Shown piece after piece: positions 32,586-40,766 of a stretch of 64,000 nucleotides of DNA. Each line of letters starts with the position of its first letter. Within the stretch, counting starts at the first letter, position 1. The position numbers and the translations under genes were made by a program. The notes below the pieces were generated by a model. It was not told where the DNA came from. It was given only the letters and a program-made list of their open reading frames with translations, and did not search any database. The stretch is from positions 1-64,000 of the forward strand of contig NZ_JAMJWG010000015.1 of the NCBI RefSeq assembly GCF_024435355.1, given 5' to 3'. The DNA comes from Streptomyces odontomachi (GTDB lineage Bacteria > Actinomycetota > Actinomycetes > Streptomycetales > Streptomycetaceae).

Positions 32586-33182
32586 ATGCCGAGGATGAGC
32601 GCGGAGGACCGTCGCGACAGCGTCATCCATGCCGCCATGGCCGAGTTCGCACGCGGCGGGTACAACGGCACGTCGACCGAGGCGATCGCCAAGCGTGTCG
32701 GGGTGTCGCAGCCGTACCTCTTCCGGCTCTTCCCCGACAAGAGAGCCATCTTCCTGGCCGCTGCCGACCGCTGCGTACAGGACTTCCGGCAGCTGCTCCA
32801 GGACGCCGCCGAGGGCCTGGAGGGCGAGGCGGCCCGGCGTGCGATGGGGGATGCGTACACCCGGGTCATCGCCGAGCAGCCGGAGCGGCTGCTCATGCAG
32901 ATGCAGGTGTACGTCGCCGCCGCCGCTGCCGAGGCGGCCGGCGACCGCGAGTTCGGCGAGGCGGTTCGGGCCGGCTGGCTCGAACTGTGGGAGGCCGTGC
33001 ATCTCGTCGCGGGTGCCGACGTCGAAGAGACCAGCCACTTCCTGGCGCAAGGGATGCTCGTCAACTGCCTCGTGTCCCTGGGCTTCCCGCCGGACCACCG
33101 CGTCTGGTCGGGAATCGGCCTCTGCCGGGACGGGGACGGGGACGGGGACGAGGAGGGGGCGGCGCCCGCCGCGAAACCGTAG
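32586..33182 (+). CDS. TetR-family repressor of the adjacent MFS pump
   Basis: A 198-residue TetR-type regulator. The N-terminal helix-turn-helix covers about residues 8-55 (SVIHAAMAEFARGGYNGTST, then IAKRVGVSQPYLFRLFPDK), followed by a helical ligand-binding domain. The C-terminal end is a G/D/E-rich tail (DGDGDGDEEG), repeat-derived and probably disordered. The start is ATG at 32586 or 32595; neither has a good ribosome binding site, so translation may be leaderless from a promoter overlapping the operator. The same 18-bp site precedes the MFS gene, so this repressor probably controls both itself and the pump. Confidence 0.88.
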   Translation: MPRMSAEDRRDSVIHAAMAEFARGGYNGTSTEAIAKRVGVSQPYLFRLFPDKRAIFLAAADRCVQDFRQLLQDAAEGLEGEAARRAMGDAYTRVIAEQPERLLMQMQVYVAAAAAEAAGDREFGEAVRAGWLELWEAVHLVAGADVEETSHFLAQGMLVNCLVSLGFPPDHRVWSGIGLCRDGDGDGDEEGAAPAAKP

Positions 33183-33249
33183 GCGCATCCGAATCCGGCG
33201 GCCCTCGCGGAGGCGGCGCAGCAGCCTGGCCGTTTCCTGTCCGCAAAAG

Positions 33250-33267
33250 TTAGTAATCAATAACTAA
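33250..33267. promoter_or_regulatory. TetR operator, copy 2, upstream of the MFS gene
   Basis: TTAGTAATCAATAACTAA has the same TTAGT-N8-ACTAA layout as the site at 32558. Its reverse complement matches that site at 16 of 18 positions. It lies 48 bases before the MFS start. Confidence 0.8.
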
Positions 33268-33315
33268 TCACCTGCTCGACATGACCCACGACCCACCACC
33301 TCCTGGGGGAGAGAA

Positions 33316-34809
33316 ATGAACGCGACAGACCGAAACGCGACAGGCAGACCCGCGGTCCCGCGCTCGCGCGCCGTGTGGGCCCTCGTCATCACCAGCGTCG
33401 CCGGCTTCATGGCAGCGCTCGACAACCTCGTCGTCACCACGGCACTGCCGTCCATCCGCCAGGACCTCGGTGGGGCACTGGAAGACCTCGAATGGACCGT
33501 GAGCGCCTACACGCTGACGTTCGCCGTGCTGCTCATGCTCGGCGCGGCGCTCGGTGACCGCTTCGGGCGCCGCAGGGTGTTCCTCGTCGGTCTCGCGGTC
33601 TTCACCGGCGCCTCGGCGACCGCGGCCATGGCCCACGGCATCGGAGCGCTGATCGCCGCACGCGCGGTCCAGGGCTTCGGCGCGGCCCTCATGATGCCGG
33701 TCGCCCTCACCCTGCTCACGGCCGCCGTGCCGGCCGCGCGGCGCGGCATGGCGCTCGGCATCTGGAGCGCCAGCCAGGGGCTCGCGGTGGCGGGCGGGCC
33801 GCTCATCGGCGGCGGGCTGACCGAGCACATCTCCTGGCACTGGATCTTCTGGCTGAACGTCCCCATAGGCGCTGCCCTGCTGATACCGGCCCGGCTGCGG
33901 CTCGCCGAGTCCACCGCGCCCGACCCCCGCCTCGACGTACCGGGCACCCTGCTCGCCAGTGCCGGGCTCTTCGGCATCGTCTACGGCCTGGTCAACGCCA
34001 ACAGCGACGGTTGGACCGATTCCTGGGTGCTCGGGGGGCTGATCGCCGGGGCCGTGCTCCTCGTCGTCTTCGTGGCCTACGAACAGCGCGCGAAGCGGCC
34101 CATGCTGCCCATGCGGCTGTTCCGCAGCCGGGCCTTCTCGGGCATCAACGCCGCCGGCCTGCTGATGTACCTCGGCATGTTCGGCTCGATCTTCCTGCTC
34201 AGCCAGTTCCTGCAAGGCGTGTCGGGCTACTCGCCGACCGAGGCCGGCCTGCGGATGTTGCCCTGGACCGGCATGCCGCTGATCGTCTCGCCCATCGCCG
34301 GCTACCTCTCCGACCGGATCAGCGGCCGCTCGGTCGTCGCCGTCGGTCTCTTCCTGCAAGCCGTGGGGCTCGCGTACTTCGCGCTGACCGCCGCCCCCGA
34401 CATGACGTTCGCCACCCAGTTGCCCGCGCTGGTCATCAGCGGCGTCGGCATGTCCCTGTACTTCGCGCCCGCCGTCCATCTGGTCATGTCCAGCGTCCGC
34501 CCCGGGGAGCAGGGCATCGCTTCCGGCGCCAACAACGCGATACGCGAACTGGGCGGGGCGCTCGGTGTCGCGCTGCTCTCCACGGTCTTCTCCTCGCACG
34601 GCGGTTACGCGAGCGGCCAGGACTTCGTCGACGGTCTGGTGCCGGCGCTGTGGCTGGGTTCCGTCGGCGTGGTGCTCGGGGCGGCGGCTGCCCTGCTGAT
34701 ACCCCGCCGTGGCGCGCCGGAGCAGGCCGGGCCGGCCGGCCCGGGCGAGTCGAACGCGCTTCCGGCCGGGCGGGAGCAGGCGGAGAAGGCCGCTCCAGCG
34801 GGCGTGTGA
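33316..34809 (+). CDS. MFS drug:proton antiporter, DHA2 (EmrB/QacA) family
   Basis: A 497-residue exporter with 14 predicted transmembrane helices. DHA2 motifs include the TM1 segment AALDNLVVTTALPSI, the motif-A loop LGDRFGRRRVFLVG between TM2 and TM3, and motif C in TM5 (SQGLAVAGGPLIGGGL). The C-terminal tail is an A/P/G/E-rich extension. Such pumps expel drugs or lipophilic cations using the proton gradient. The shared TetR operator upstream indicates ligand-induced expression. GGGGGAGAG precedes the ATG at 33316. Confidence 0.9.
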   Translation: MNATDRNATGRPAVPRSRAVWALVITSVAGFMAALDNLVVTTALPSIRQDLGGALEDLEWTVSAYTLTFAVLLMLGAALGDRFGRRRVFLVGLAVFTGASATAAMAHGIGALIAARAVQGFGAALMMPVALTLLTAAVPAARRGMALGIWSASQGLAVAGGPLIGGGLTEHISWHWIFWLNVPIGAALLIPARLRLAESTAPDPRLDVPGTLLASAGLFGIVYGLVNANSDGWTDSWVLGGLIAGAVLLVVFVAYEQRAKRPMLPMRLFRSRAFSGINAAGLLMYLGMFGSIFLLSQFLQGVSGYSPTEAGLRMLPWTGMPLIVSPIAGYLSDRISGRSVVAVGLFLQAVGLAYFALTAAPDMTFATQLPALVISGVGMSLYFAPAVHLVMSSVRPGEQGIASGANNAIRELGGALGVALLSTVFSSHGGYASGQDFVDGLVPALWLGSVGVVLGAAAALLIPRRGAPEQAGPAGPGESNALPAGREQAEKAAPAGV

Positions 34810-34896
34810 GGACCGACGGGGCTGCGCGCCCTGCGCGCCCTGCGCGCCGCCCGGCGGGGCGCGCCGCTCATCAGCGCGCCCCGTACGCTTGCGTGC

Positions 34897-35958
34897 GTGC
34901 ACGAAAACCACGACGCGCCGCTCGCCCCGCTCACCACCTTCCGGCTCGGTGGGCCGGCCCGGCGGCTGGTCACCGCGACCACCGACGCCGAGCTGATCAC
35001 CGCGGTACGCGCGGCGGACGCCGACGGGACGCCACTGCTGCTCATCGGCGGCGGCAGCAACCTCGTCATCGGCGATCAGGGCTTCGACGGCACGGCGGTG
35101 CGCATCGCGACCACCGGGTTCGAGCTGGACGGCACGACGCTGGAGATCGCCGCGGGCGAGACCTGGACGGACGCGGTGGCCCGCACCGTCGACAAGGGCC
35201 TCGCGGGCATCGAATGCCTGGCCGGCATCCCCGGCTCCGCCGGCGCCACGCCCATCCAGAACGTGGGTGCATACGGTCAGGAGGTCTCGTCGACGATCAC
35301 CGAAGTGATCGCCTACGACCGCAAGGCGGGCGAGACGGTGACGATTCCCCATGCCGAGTGCGCGTTCTCGTATCGGAACAGTCGTTTCAAGGCCGAACTG
35401 GATCGTTTCGTGGTGCTGCGGGTCCGCTTCGAGCTGGCCGACGCGGGCGGTCTCTCGGCGCCGATCCGGTATGCCGAGACGGCCCGGGCGCTCGGTGTGC
35501 AGGTCGGCGAGCGGGTGCCGTTGGCACAGGCACGCGAGACGGTGCTCAAGCTGCGCTCCGGCAAGGGCATGGTGCTCGACCCGGAGGACCACGACACCTG
35601 GTCGGCCGGGTCGTTCTTCACCAATCCGGTGCTCACCGAGGAGGCGTTCGCGGCGTTCTCCGCGCGGGTGCGCGAGCGGCTGGGCGACGGTGTCGAGCCG
35701 CCCGCCTACCCGGCGGAGGAGGGGCACATCAAGACCTCCGCCGCCTGGCTGATCGACAAGGCCGGTTTCCGCAAGGGCTACCCCGGTGGCGCCGCCCGGG
35801 TGTCGATCTCCACCAAGCACACCCTGGCGCTCACCAACCGGGGCGACGCGACCACCGAGGAGCTGCTGACGCTGGCGCGCGAGGTCGTGGCGGGCGTGCA
35901 CGAAGCGTTCGGCGTCCGGCTGGTGAACGAGCCGGTGACGGTGGGCTGCGCACTGTGA
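34897..35958 (+). CDS. murB: UDP-N-acetylmuramate dehydrogenase
   Basis: A 353-residue cytoplasmic flavoenzyme of peptidoglycan synthesis. It reduces UDP-GlcNAc-enolpyruvate to UDP-MurNAc with NADPH. FAD-site motifs are TFRLGGPARRL (about residues 11-21), IGGGSNLVIGDQGFDG (about 49-64) and ECLAGIPGSAGATPIQNVGAYG (about 107-128). The catalytic proton donor Ser is in SAGSFFTNP (about 235-243). Length and motifs match type I MurB of actinomycetes. GTG at 34897 is used, with weak ribosome binding site. Its position between the core genes and add/aspC agrees with what I recall for Streptomyces. Confidence 0.95.
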   Translation: MHENHDAPLAPLTTFRLGGPARRLVTATTDAELITAVRAADADGTPLLLIGGGSNLVIGDQGFDGTAVRIATTGFELDGTTLEIAAGETWTDAVARTVDKGLAGIECLAGIPGSAGATPIQNVGAYGQEVSSTITEVIAYDRKAGETVTIPHAECAFSYRNSRFKAELDRFVVLRVRFELADAGGLSAPIRYAETARALGVQVGERVPLAQARETVLKLRSGKGMVLDPEDHDTWSAGSFFTNPVLTEEAFAAFSARVRERLGDGVEPPAYPAEEGHIKTSAAWLIDKAGFRKGYPGGAARVSISTKHTLALTNRGDATTEELLTLAREVVAGVHEAFGVRLVNEPVTVGCAL

Positions 35959-36033
35959 CCACGGGCGACGGCCGCCGGTGACCGGCCGCGGGCGCCCCGG
36001 GGAGCGGGGAAGCGGGCACCCGTCCGGCCGGCG

Positions 36034-36696
36034 TCAGTACGCCACCCCCACCCCCTGCTTCACCGTCGCCGGGTCGGTGACCGCGGTGAGCATGGCGTGG
36101 GCGACGTCGGGGCGCCCGATAGTGCGGCCCTTTCCGGGGGTGCCGCCGACGACGGTGCGGTAGACGCCGGTGAGCGGTGCGTCGGTCAGCCTGGGCGGGC
36201 GTACGGACGTCCAGTCCGTGGCGCTCTCGGCGAGGGCGTGCTCCATCGCGCGCAGGTCCGCGTAGACGTCCTTCAGCACCGCTTTCACGACCGCGATCAT
36301 CGCCCGGTCCATTGGCGGCTGGTGCTCCGGCGACGGGCCCACGGGTGCCGCGGAGACCACCACGAGACGGCGCACGCCCTCCGCCGCCATGGCCGCCAGC
36401 ACCGTACGCGTCAGCTCGGTCGCGATTCCGGCGTCCGCGCGCCGCCGGGCCCCGAGCCCCGAAAGCACCGCCTCGCGCCCGGCGACCGCGGGCCGTACCG
36501 CTTCCGGATCCCGCAGGTCCGCCCGGACGATCTGGAGCCGGGCGCCGTCCCCCTGCGCCGGACCTGCCGGAGAGAGGTCCTCAGGCAGCCGTGCCGGATC
36601 CCGGACCACCGCCGTCACCTCGTGACCCGCCGTCAGCGCCTGCCGGACGATCTCCCGCCCGATGCCGCCCGTCGCGCCGAACACCGTGAGCTTCAT
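36034..36696 (-). CDS. NAD(P)-dependent NmrA/SDR-like oxidoreductase
   Basis: A 220-residue Rossmann protein with the dinucleotide motif GATGGIGREIVRQAL at residues 7-21, VVRDPARLP (about 34-42), RRLVVVSAAPVG and TDWTSVRPPRLTD. It belongs to the NAD(P)H-binding group of short proteins whose activity is mostly unknown. It is divergent from a TetR gene, and the space between them contains two direct copies of a 20-bp dyad, so it is probably that regulator's target. The ATG at 36696 has GGAGG about 7 bases upstream. Its stop faces murB. Confidence 0.87.
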   Translation of the reverse strand: MKLTVFGATGGIGREIVRQALTAGHEVTAVVRDPARLPEDLSPAGPAQGDGARLQIVRADLRDPEAVRPAVAGREAVLSGLGARRRADAGIATELTRTVLAAMAAEGVRRLVVVSAAPVGPSPEHQPPMDRAMIAVVKAVLKDVYADLRAMEHALAESATDWTSVRPPRLTDAPLTGVYRTVVGGTPGKGRTIGRPDVAHAMLTAVTDPATVKQGVGVAY

Positions 36697-36715
36697 GGCA
36701 CCCTCCTAGAGGGGT

Positions 36716-36762
36716 GGGTAAGTATTCACTCACCCCTAGGATGGGTAAGCACTCACTCACCC
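36716..36762. promoter_or_regulatory. Double TetR operator in a divergent promoter region
   Basis: Two 20-base copies, GGGTAAGTATTCACTCACCC (36716-36735) and GGGTAAGCACTCACTCACCC (36743-36762), differ at two positions and are spaced 27 bases start to start. Each is itself an imperfect dyad (GGGTRAGT with ACTCACCC). They lie between the oxidoreductase start (36696, minus) and the TetR start (36858, plus). Two adjacent dimers, or a co-operative pair, could bind. Confidence 0.8.
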
Positions 36763-36857
36763 GTCAAGCGCGACCCCGGCCAAGCCACCTCACCGGCACG
36801 GGACACCCTCCCCTTCCCGTGCCCTGCCGTGCCCTCCCGTGGTCCCCAAGGAGCCCC

Positions 36858-37460
36858 ATGCCGCCGCAGCAGCAGCCCGCCCGGCCGCGCATTCTGGACG
36901 CCGCGCACCAGCTCATGCTGACCGTCGGCCTCGCGCGCACCACCACGAAGGAGATCGCACGGGCGGCCGGCTGCTCGGAGGCGGCGCTCTACAAGTACTT
37001 CCGCAGCAAGGAAGAGCTGTTCATCAGCGTCCTCAAGGAGCGGCTTCCGCAGCTGACGCCGCTCCTTGAGCAACTCGTCGCCGAGCCGGGCCGGGGCAGC
37101 CTGGAGGCCAACCTCACGGAGATCGCCCGGGTGGCCGCCCTCTTCTACGAGCAGAGCTTCCCGATCGCCGCCTCGCTCTACGCCGAGATGCAGCTCAAGC
37201 GCCGGCACGACGCCGCCCTGCGGGAGCTGGGCAGCGGGCCGCACCGGCCGATCGAGGGCCTGTCCGCCTATCTGCGGGCCGAGCAGCAGATCGGCCGGGT
37301 CCGGGCCGACGCCGACCCCTTCGCCGCCGCCTCGCTCCTCCTGGGCGCCTGCTCCCAACGGGCCTACGCCTACGAGATGACCGAGGACGGGCGCCCGCCC
37401 CAGCTGCTCGACCGGTTCGCCGAGAGCATCGCCCGGACCCTGCTGCTGGGGCTCTCCTGA
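36858..37460 (+). CDS. TetR-family transcriptional regulator
   Basis: A 200-residue TetR-type protein. The helix-turn-helix spans about residues 10-55 (ILDAAHQLMLTVGLARTTT, then IARAAGCSEAALYKYFRSKE). The ligand domain follows, with a TetR_C-like helical pattern. ATG at 36858 is chosen because AAGGAG lies 6 bases upstream; an upstream in-frame GTG would extend through the operator. It most likely represses the divergent oxidoreductase gene and itself through the two 20-bp sites. Confidence 0.87.
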   Translation: MPPQQQPARPRILDAAHQLMLTVGLARTTTKEIARAAGCSEAALYKYFRSKEELFISVLKERLPQLTPLLEQLVAEPGRGSLEANLTEIARVAALFYEQSFPIAASLYAEMQLKRRHDAALRELGSGPHRPIEGLSAYLRAEQQIGRVRADADPFAAASLLLGACSQRAYAYEMTEDGRPPQLLDRFAESIARTLLLGLS

Positions 37461-37553
37461 AAGCTCAGGGCTTCCAGCGAGCCGGCGCCGGCGCCGGAGC
37501 CGGAGCCGGCGCCTGGGGCTGGGCCTGAGCCGGCATCCGGTTCCCGGGGAGTG

Positions 37554-38582
37554 TCAGCTGGTCAGCCAGTCGTCCACACCCGTCAGCAGCTTCTCGCGCA
37601 GGTCGGTAGGCGCCGCCGAGGCGCGGATCGACTGGCGGGCCAGCTCGGCCAGCTCGGCGTCGCTGAACCCGTGGTGGCGCCGGGCGATCCCGTACTGGGC
37701 GGCCAGCCGGGTCCCGAACAGCAGCGGGTCGTCCGCGCCCAACGCCATGGACACCCCGGCGTCGTAGAGCTGCCGCAGCGGCACGTCCTCCGGCTTCTCG
37801 TAGACCCCCAGGGCGACGTTCGAGGACGGGCACACCTCGCAGGTCACGCCGCGCTGGGCGAGCCGTGTGACCAGTCGGGGGTCCTCGGCCGCCCGCACCC
37901 CGTGGCCGACCCGGACGGCCCTCAGGTCGTCCAGGCAGTCCCGCACCGACTCGGGCCCGGTCAGCTCGCCACCGTGCGGTACGGACATCAACCCGCCGCG
38001 CCGCGCGATCTCGAAGGCCCGGTCGAAGTCCCTGGCCATGCCGCGCCGCTCGTCGTTCGACAGCCCGAAGCCGACGATGCCGCGATCCGCGTAGCGCACC
38101 GCGAGGCGCGCCAGGGTGCGGGCCTCCAAAGGGTGCTTCATGCGGTTCGCCGCGACCAGGACCCGCATGGGCAGGCCGGTGTCACGCGACGCCATGTGCA
38201 CCGCGTCCAAGATGATCTCCAACGCGGGCGTGAGCCCACCCAGCCGGGGCGCGTACGAGGTGGGGTCCACCTGGATCTCCAGCCACCCGGAGCCGTCCTG
38301 TAGATCCTCCTCGGCCGCCTCGCGCACCAGCCGCTGGATGTCCTCCGGCGCGCGCAGGCAGGACCGCGCGGCGTCGTAGAGGCGCTGGAAGCGGAACCAG
38401 CCGCGTTCATCGGTCGCCCGCAGTTTCGGCGGGTGCTCGGATGTCAGCGCGTCCGGCAGTCTGACCCCGTACTTGTCGGCGAGCTCCAGCAACGTCGTGG
38501 GCCGCATCGAACCGGTGAAGTGCAGATGCAGATGGGCCTTCGGAAGCGCGCTGACGTCTCGTACTCCTTTTCCGTGCTCCAT
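37554..38582 (-). CDS. add: Adenosine deaminase
   Basis: A 342-residue zinc amidohydrolase that deaminates adenosine to inosine. Family motifs are PKAHLHLHFTGSMRP (metal HxH, about residues 15-29), VPHGGELTG (catalytic Glu), VRVGHGVRA (zinc His), CPSSNVALG and ALGADDPLLFGT (zinc Asp). The FTG in place of the classical DGS motif is typical of a subgroup seen in Streptomyces. The start is ATG at 38582. The 93 bases beyond its stop hold only a GCCGGAGCC-type low-complexity repeat. aspC lies upstream on the same strand across a terminator, so it probably has its own promoter. Confidence 0.92.
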   Translation of the reverse strand: MEHGKGVRDVSALPKAHLHLHFTGSMRPTTLLELADKYGVRLPDALTSEHPPKLRATDERGWFRFQRLYDAARSCLRAPEDIQRLVREAAEEDLQDGSGWLEIQVDPTSYAPRLGGLTPALEIILDAVHMASRDTGLPMRVLVAANRMKHPLEARTLARLAVRYADRGIVGFGLSNDERRGMARDFDRAFEIARRGGLMSVPHGGELTGPESVRDCLDDLRAVRVGHGVRAAEDPRLVTRLAQRGVTCEVCPSSNVALGVYEKPEDVPLRQLYDAGVSMALGADDPLLFGTRLAAQYGIARRHHGFSDAELAELARQSIRASAAPTDLREKLLTGVDDWLTS

Positions 38583-38678
38583 TGCAAGATCTTGCAGGAT
38601 GCGGCCCCGGTCCCGGTAGCCGGATTGCCTGTTCGGGTCCGTGCACGGACATGTGTGCGAGACGGTCCCGTACGTGCA

Positions 38679-38711
38679 ACGGGCCGCCTCCCGGAGCGGG
38701 AGACGGCCCGT
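38679..38711 (-). terminator. Terminator after aspC
   Basis: ACGGGCCGCCTCCCG pairs with CGGGAGACGGCCCGT (one mismatch) around a 3-base loop, 18 bases after the aspC stop when read on the minus strand. Confidence 0.75.
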
Positions 38712-38729
38712 GCGCGGCGCTGGGGACGC

Positions 38730-39965
38730 TCAGTCCTTGGCCTCGGCCAGCAGCTTCTGGATCCGCGAGACGCCCTCGACGAGGTCCTCGTCGCCGAGCG
38801 CGTACGACAGGCGCAGGTAGCCCGGTGTGCCGAAGGCCTCACCCGGGACGACCGCAACCTCGGCCTCCTCCAGGATCAGCGCGGCCAGCTCCAGGCTGCT
38901 CTGCGACCGCTTGCCGCGGATCTCCTTGCCGAGCACGCCCTTCACCGAGGGGTACGCGTAGAAGGCGCCCTCGGGCTCGGGGCAGATCACGCCGTCGATC
39001 TCGTTCAGCATCCGCACGATGGTCTTGCGGCGCCGGTCGAAGGCCTCCCGCATGGCGGCCACGGCCTCCAGGTCACCCGAGACGGCGGCGAGCGCGGCGG
39101 CCTGGGAGACGTTCGCCACGTTCGACGTGGCGTGCGACTGGAGGTTGGTCGCCGCCTTGACCACGTCCTTGGGGCCGATGACCCAGCCCACCCGCCAGCC
39201 GGTCATCGCGTACGTCTTGGCGACGCCGTTCACGACGATGCACTTCTCGCGCAGCTCGGGCAGGACGGCCGGGATCGAGGTGAAGGTGGCGTCCCCGTAG
39301 ACGAGGTGCTCGTAGATCTCGTCGGTGAGCACCCACAGGCCGTGCTCGAGGGCCCAGCGGCCGATCGCCTCGGTGTCGGCGGGGGAGTAGACCGCACCGG
39401 TCGGGTTGGACGGGGAGACGAAGAGCACCACCTTCGTGCGCTCCGTGCGGGCCGCCTCCAGCTGCTCGATCGAGACCCGGTACCCGGTCGACTCGTCCGC
39501 GACGACCTCCACCGGCACACCGCCCGCCAGGCGGATCGACTCCGGGTAGGTGGTCCAGTACGGGGCGGGCACGATGACCTCGTCACCCGGGTCGAGGAGG
39601 GCGGCGAAGGCCTCGTAGAGGGCCTGCTTGCCGCCGTTGGTGACCAGCACCTGGGAGGCGTCCACCTCGTAGCCCGAGTCGCGCAGCGTCTTCGCGGCGA
39701 TGGCGGCCTTGAGCTCGGGCAGCCCCCCGGCCGGGGTGTAGCGGTGGTACTTGGGGTTCCGGCAGGCTTCCACGGCCGCGTCGACGATGTAGTCCGGGGT
39801 CGGGAAGTCGGGTTCGCCGGCGCCGAAGCCGATCACCGGGCGCCCGGCCGCCTTGAGGGCCTTGGCCTTGGCGTCGACGGCGAGGGTCGCGGACTCGGAG
39901 ATCGCGCCGACTCGGGCGGAGACCCGGCGCGCGGTGGGCTCAGGGGAAGGAGTTGCAGCGCTCAT
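38730..39965 (-). CDS. aspC: Aspartate aminotransferase (class I, PLP-dependent)
   Basis: A 411-residue aminotransferase converting aspartate and 2-oxoglutarate to oxaloacetate and glutamate. Seen motifs are VIGFGAGEPDFPTPDYIV (about residues 44-61), SPSNPTGAVYS, LTDEIYEHLVY and the PLP-lysine segment NGVAKTYAMTGWRVGWV (Lys about 242). Close in sequence to the Streptomyces enzyme near secE. ATG at 39965 gives the conserved MSAATP start; an in-frame ATG three codons upstream is less likely. It is transcribed away from tRNA-Trp/secE. Confidence 0.93.
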   Translation of the reverse strand: MSAATPSPEPTARRVSARVGAISESATLAVDAKAKALKAAGRPVIGFGAGEPDFPTPDYIVDAAVEACRNPKYHRYTPAGGLPELKAAIAAKTLRDSGYEVDASQVLVTNGGKQALYEAFAALLDPGDEVIVPAPYWTTYPESIRLAGGVPVEVVADESTGYRVSIEQLEAARTERTKVVLFVSPSNPTGAVYSPADTEAIGRWALEHGLWVLTDEIYEHLVYGDATFTSIPAVLPELREKCIVVNGVAKTYAMTGWRVGWVIGPKDVVKAATNLQSHATSNVANVSQAAALAAVSGDLEAVAAMREAFDRRRKTIVRMLNEIDGVICPEPEGAFYAYPSVKGVLGKEIRGKRSQSSLELAALILEEAEVAVVPGEAFGTPGYLRLSYALGDEDLVEGVSRIQKLLAEAKD

Positions 39966-40208
39966 GAACCCCATCGTTCCAGACCCGAAACGTCCTGGGC
40001 ACACTGGTTTCACTTCGGGAACTTCCGGGCGTGCCGGACCCGGGGGGCCGTCCTCGGCCGCTCTTTGATCGTCCAGGTCTGTCTTTCTGTTCGACGTCGG
40101 CTCCGGGAGCACGTACACTCACACCTCGTTGGCCTTCTGTGCCGCCCTCGCGATACGTGCACTCGGTGCACTCAGGCGGATGCGGTACGTTGGGTCGACA
40201 CAGCTCAA

Positions 40209-40281
40209 AGGGTCGTAGCTCAATTGGTAGAGCACTGGTCTCCAAAACCAGCGGTTGCGGGTTCGAGTCCCTCCGGCCCTG
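40209..40281 (+). tRNA. tRNA-Trp (anticodon CCA)
   Basis: A 73-base tRNA. Acceptor AGGGTCG pairs with CGGCCCT (one G-T pair) and the discriminator is G. Anticodon stem CTGGT/ACCAG has loop CTCCAAA with CCA at 40242-40244. The T-stem has one C-T mismatch. The 3' CCA is not encoded. It lies 111 bases upstream of secE, the usual arrangement in actinomycetes, and may be co-transcribed with secE-nusG. Confidence 0.97.
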
Positions 40282-40392
40282 CTAGACGTCCGCCCTCTCC
40301 GGAGAGCGGGTGGGCAGTACGTACCGCAATGAAACGCCGTGCGGCTCCACCGGGCGCGGCACGGCCACGACCCGGGAATCAGGTGAGGAAGA

Positions 40393-40680
40393 GTGGCGGA
40401 CGCCGTGGGCTCCATCGACATGCCTGATGCTCAGGACGAAGAGGTAGAAGAGCCCAAGAAGAAGCCTCGCAAGGGCAAGCGTGGCAAGAAGGGCCCGTTC
40501 GGTCGTCTTGCACTCTTCTACCGCCAGGTGGTTGCGGAGCTCCGCAAGGTCGTCTGGCCGTCGCGTAATCAGCTGACGACATACACCACAGTGGTGATTA
40601 TCTTCGTCCTCATCCTGATCGGCTTGGTGACCCTGATTGACTATGGGCTCGATCATGTGACCAAGTACGTCTTCGGCTGA
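40393..40680 (+). CDS. secE: Preprotein translocase subunit SecE
   Basis: A 95-residue single-span SecE. It has a charged N-terminal region (about 1-36, with the KKKPRKGKRGKKG lysine-rich stretch) and the conserved amphipathic SecE helix FYRQVVAELRKVVWPSRNQL (about residues 42-61). The one transmembrane helix is at about 64-86. SecE clamps SecY in the SecYEG channel. The GTG at 40393 has GGAAGA upstream. It forms an operon with nusG (86-base gap). Confidence 0.96.
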   Translation: MADAVGSIDMPDAQDEEVEEPKKKPRKGKRGKKGPFGRLALFYRQVVAELRKVVWPSRNQLTTYTTVVIIFVLILIGLVTLIDYGLDHVTKYVFG

Positions 40681-40766
40681 GCTTAGAAAGCCTAGAGTGG
40701 AAGGGCGCCCTCTTCGGCGCCCCTTTCGCGTGTTCCACCCCAAGTAACCAGGAAGAAGCAGTCACC

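Noticed and set aside
33268..35901. Minus-strand open frame of about 870 codons opposite the MFS gene and murB
   Set aside because: Its composition is typical of an antisense shadow, and both + strand genes are strongly supported.
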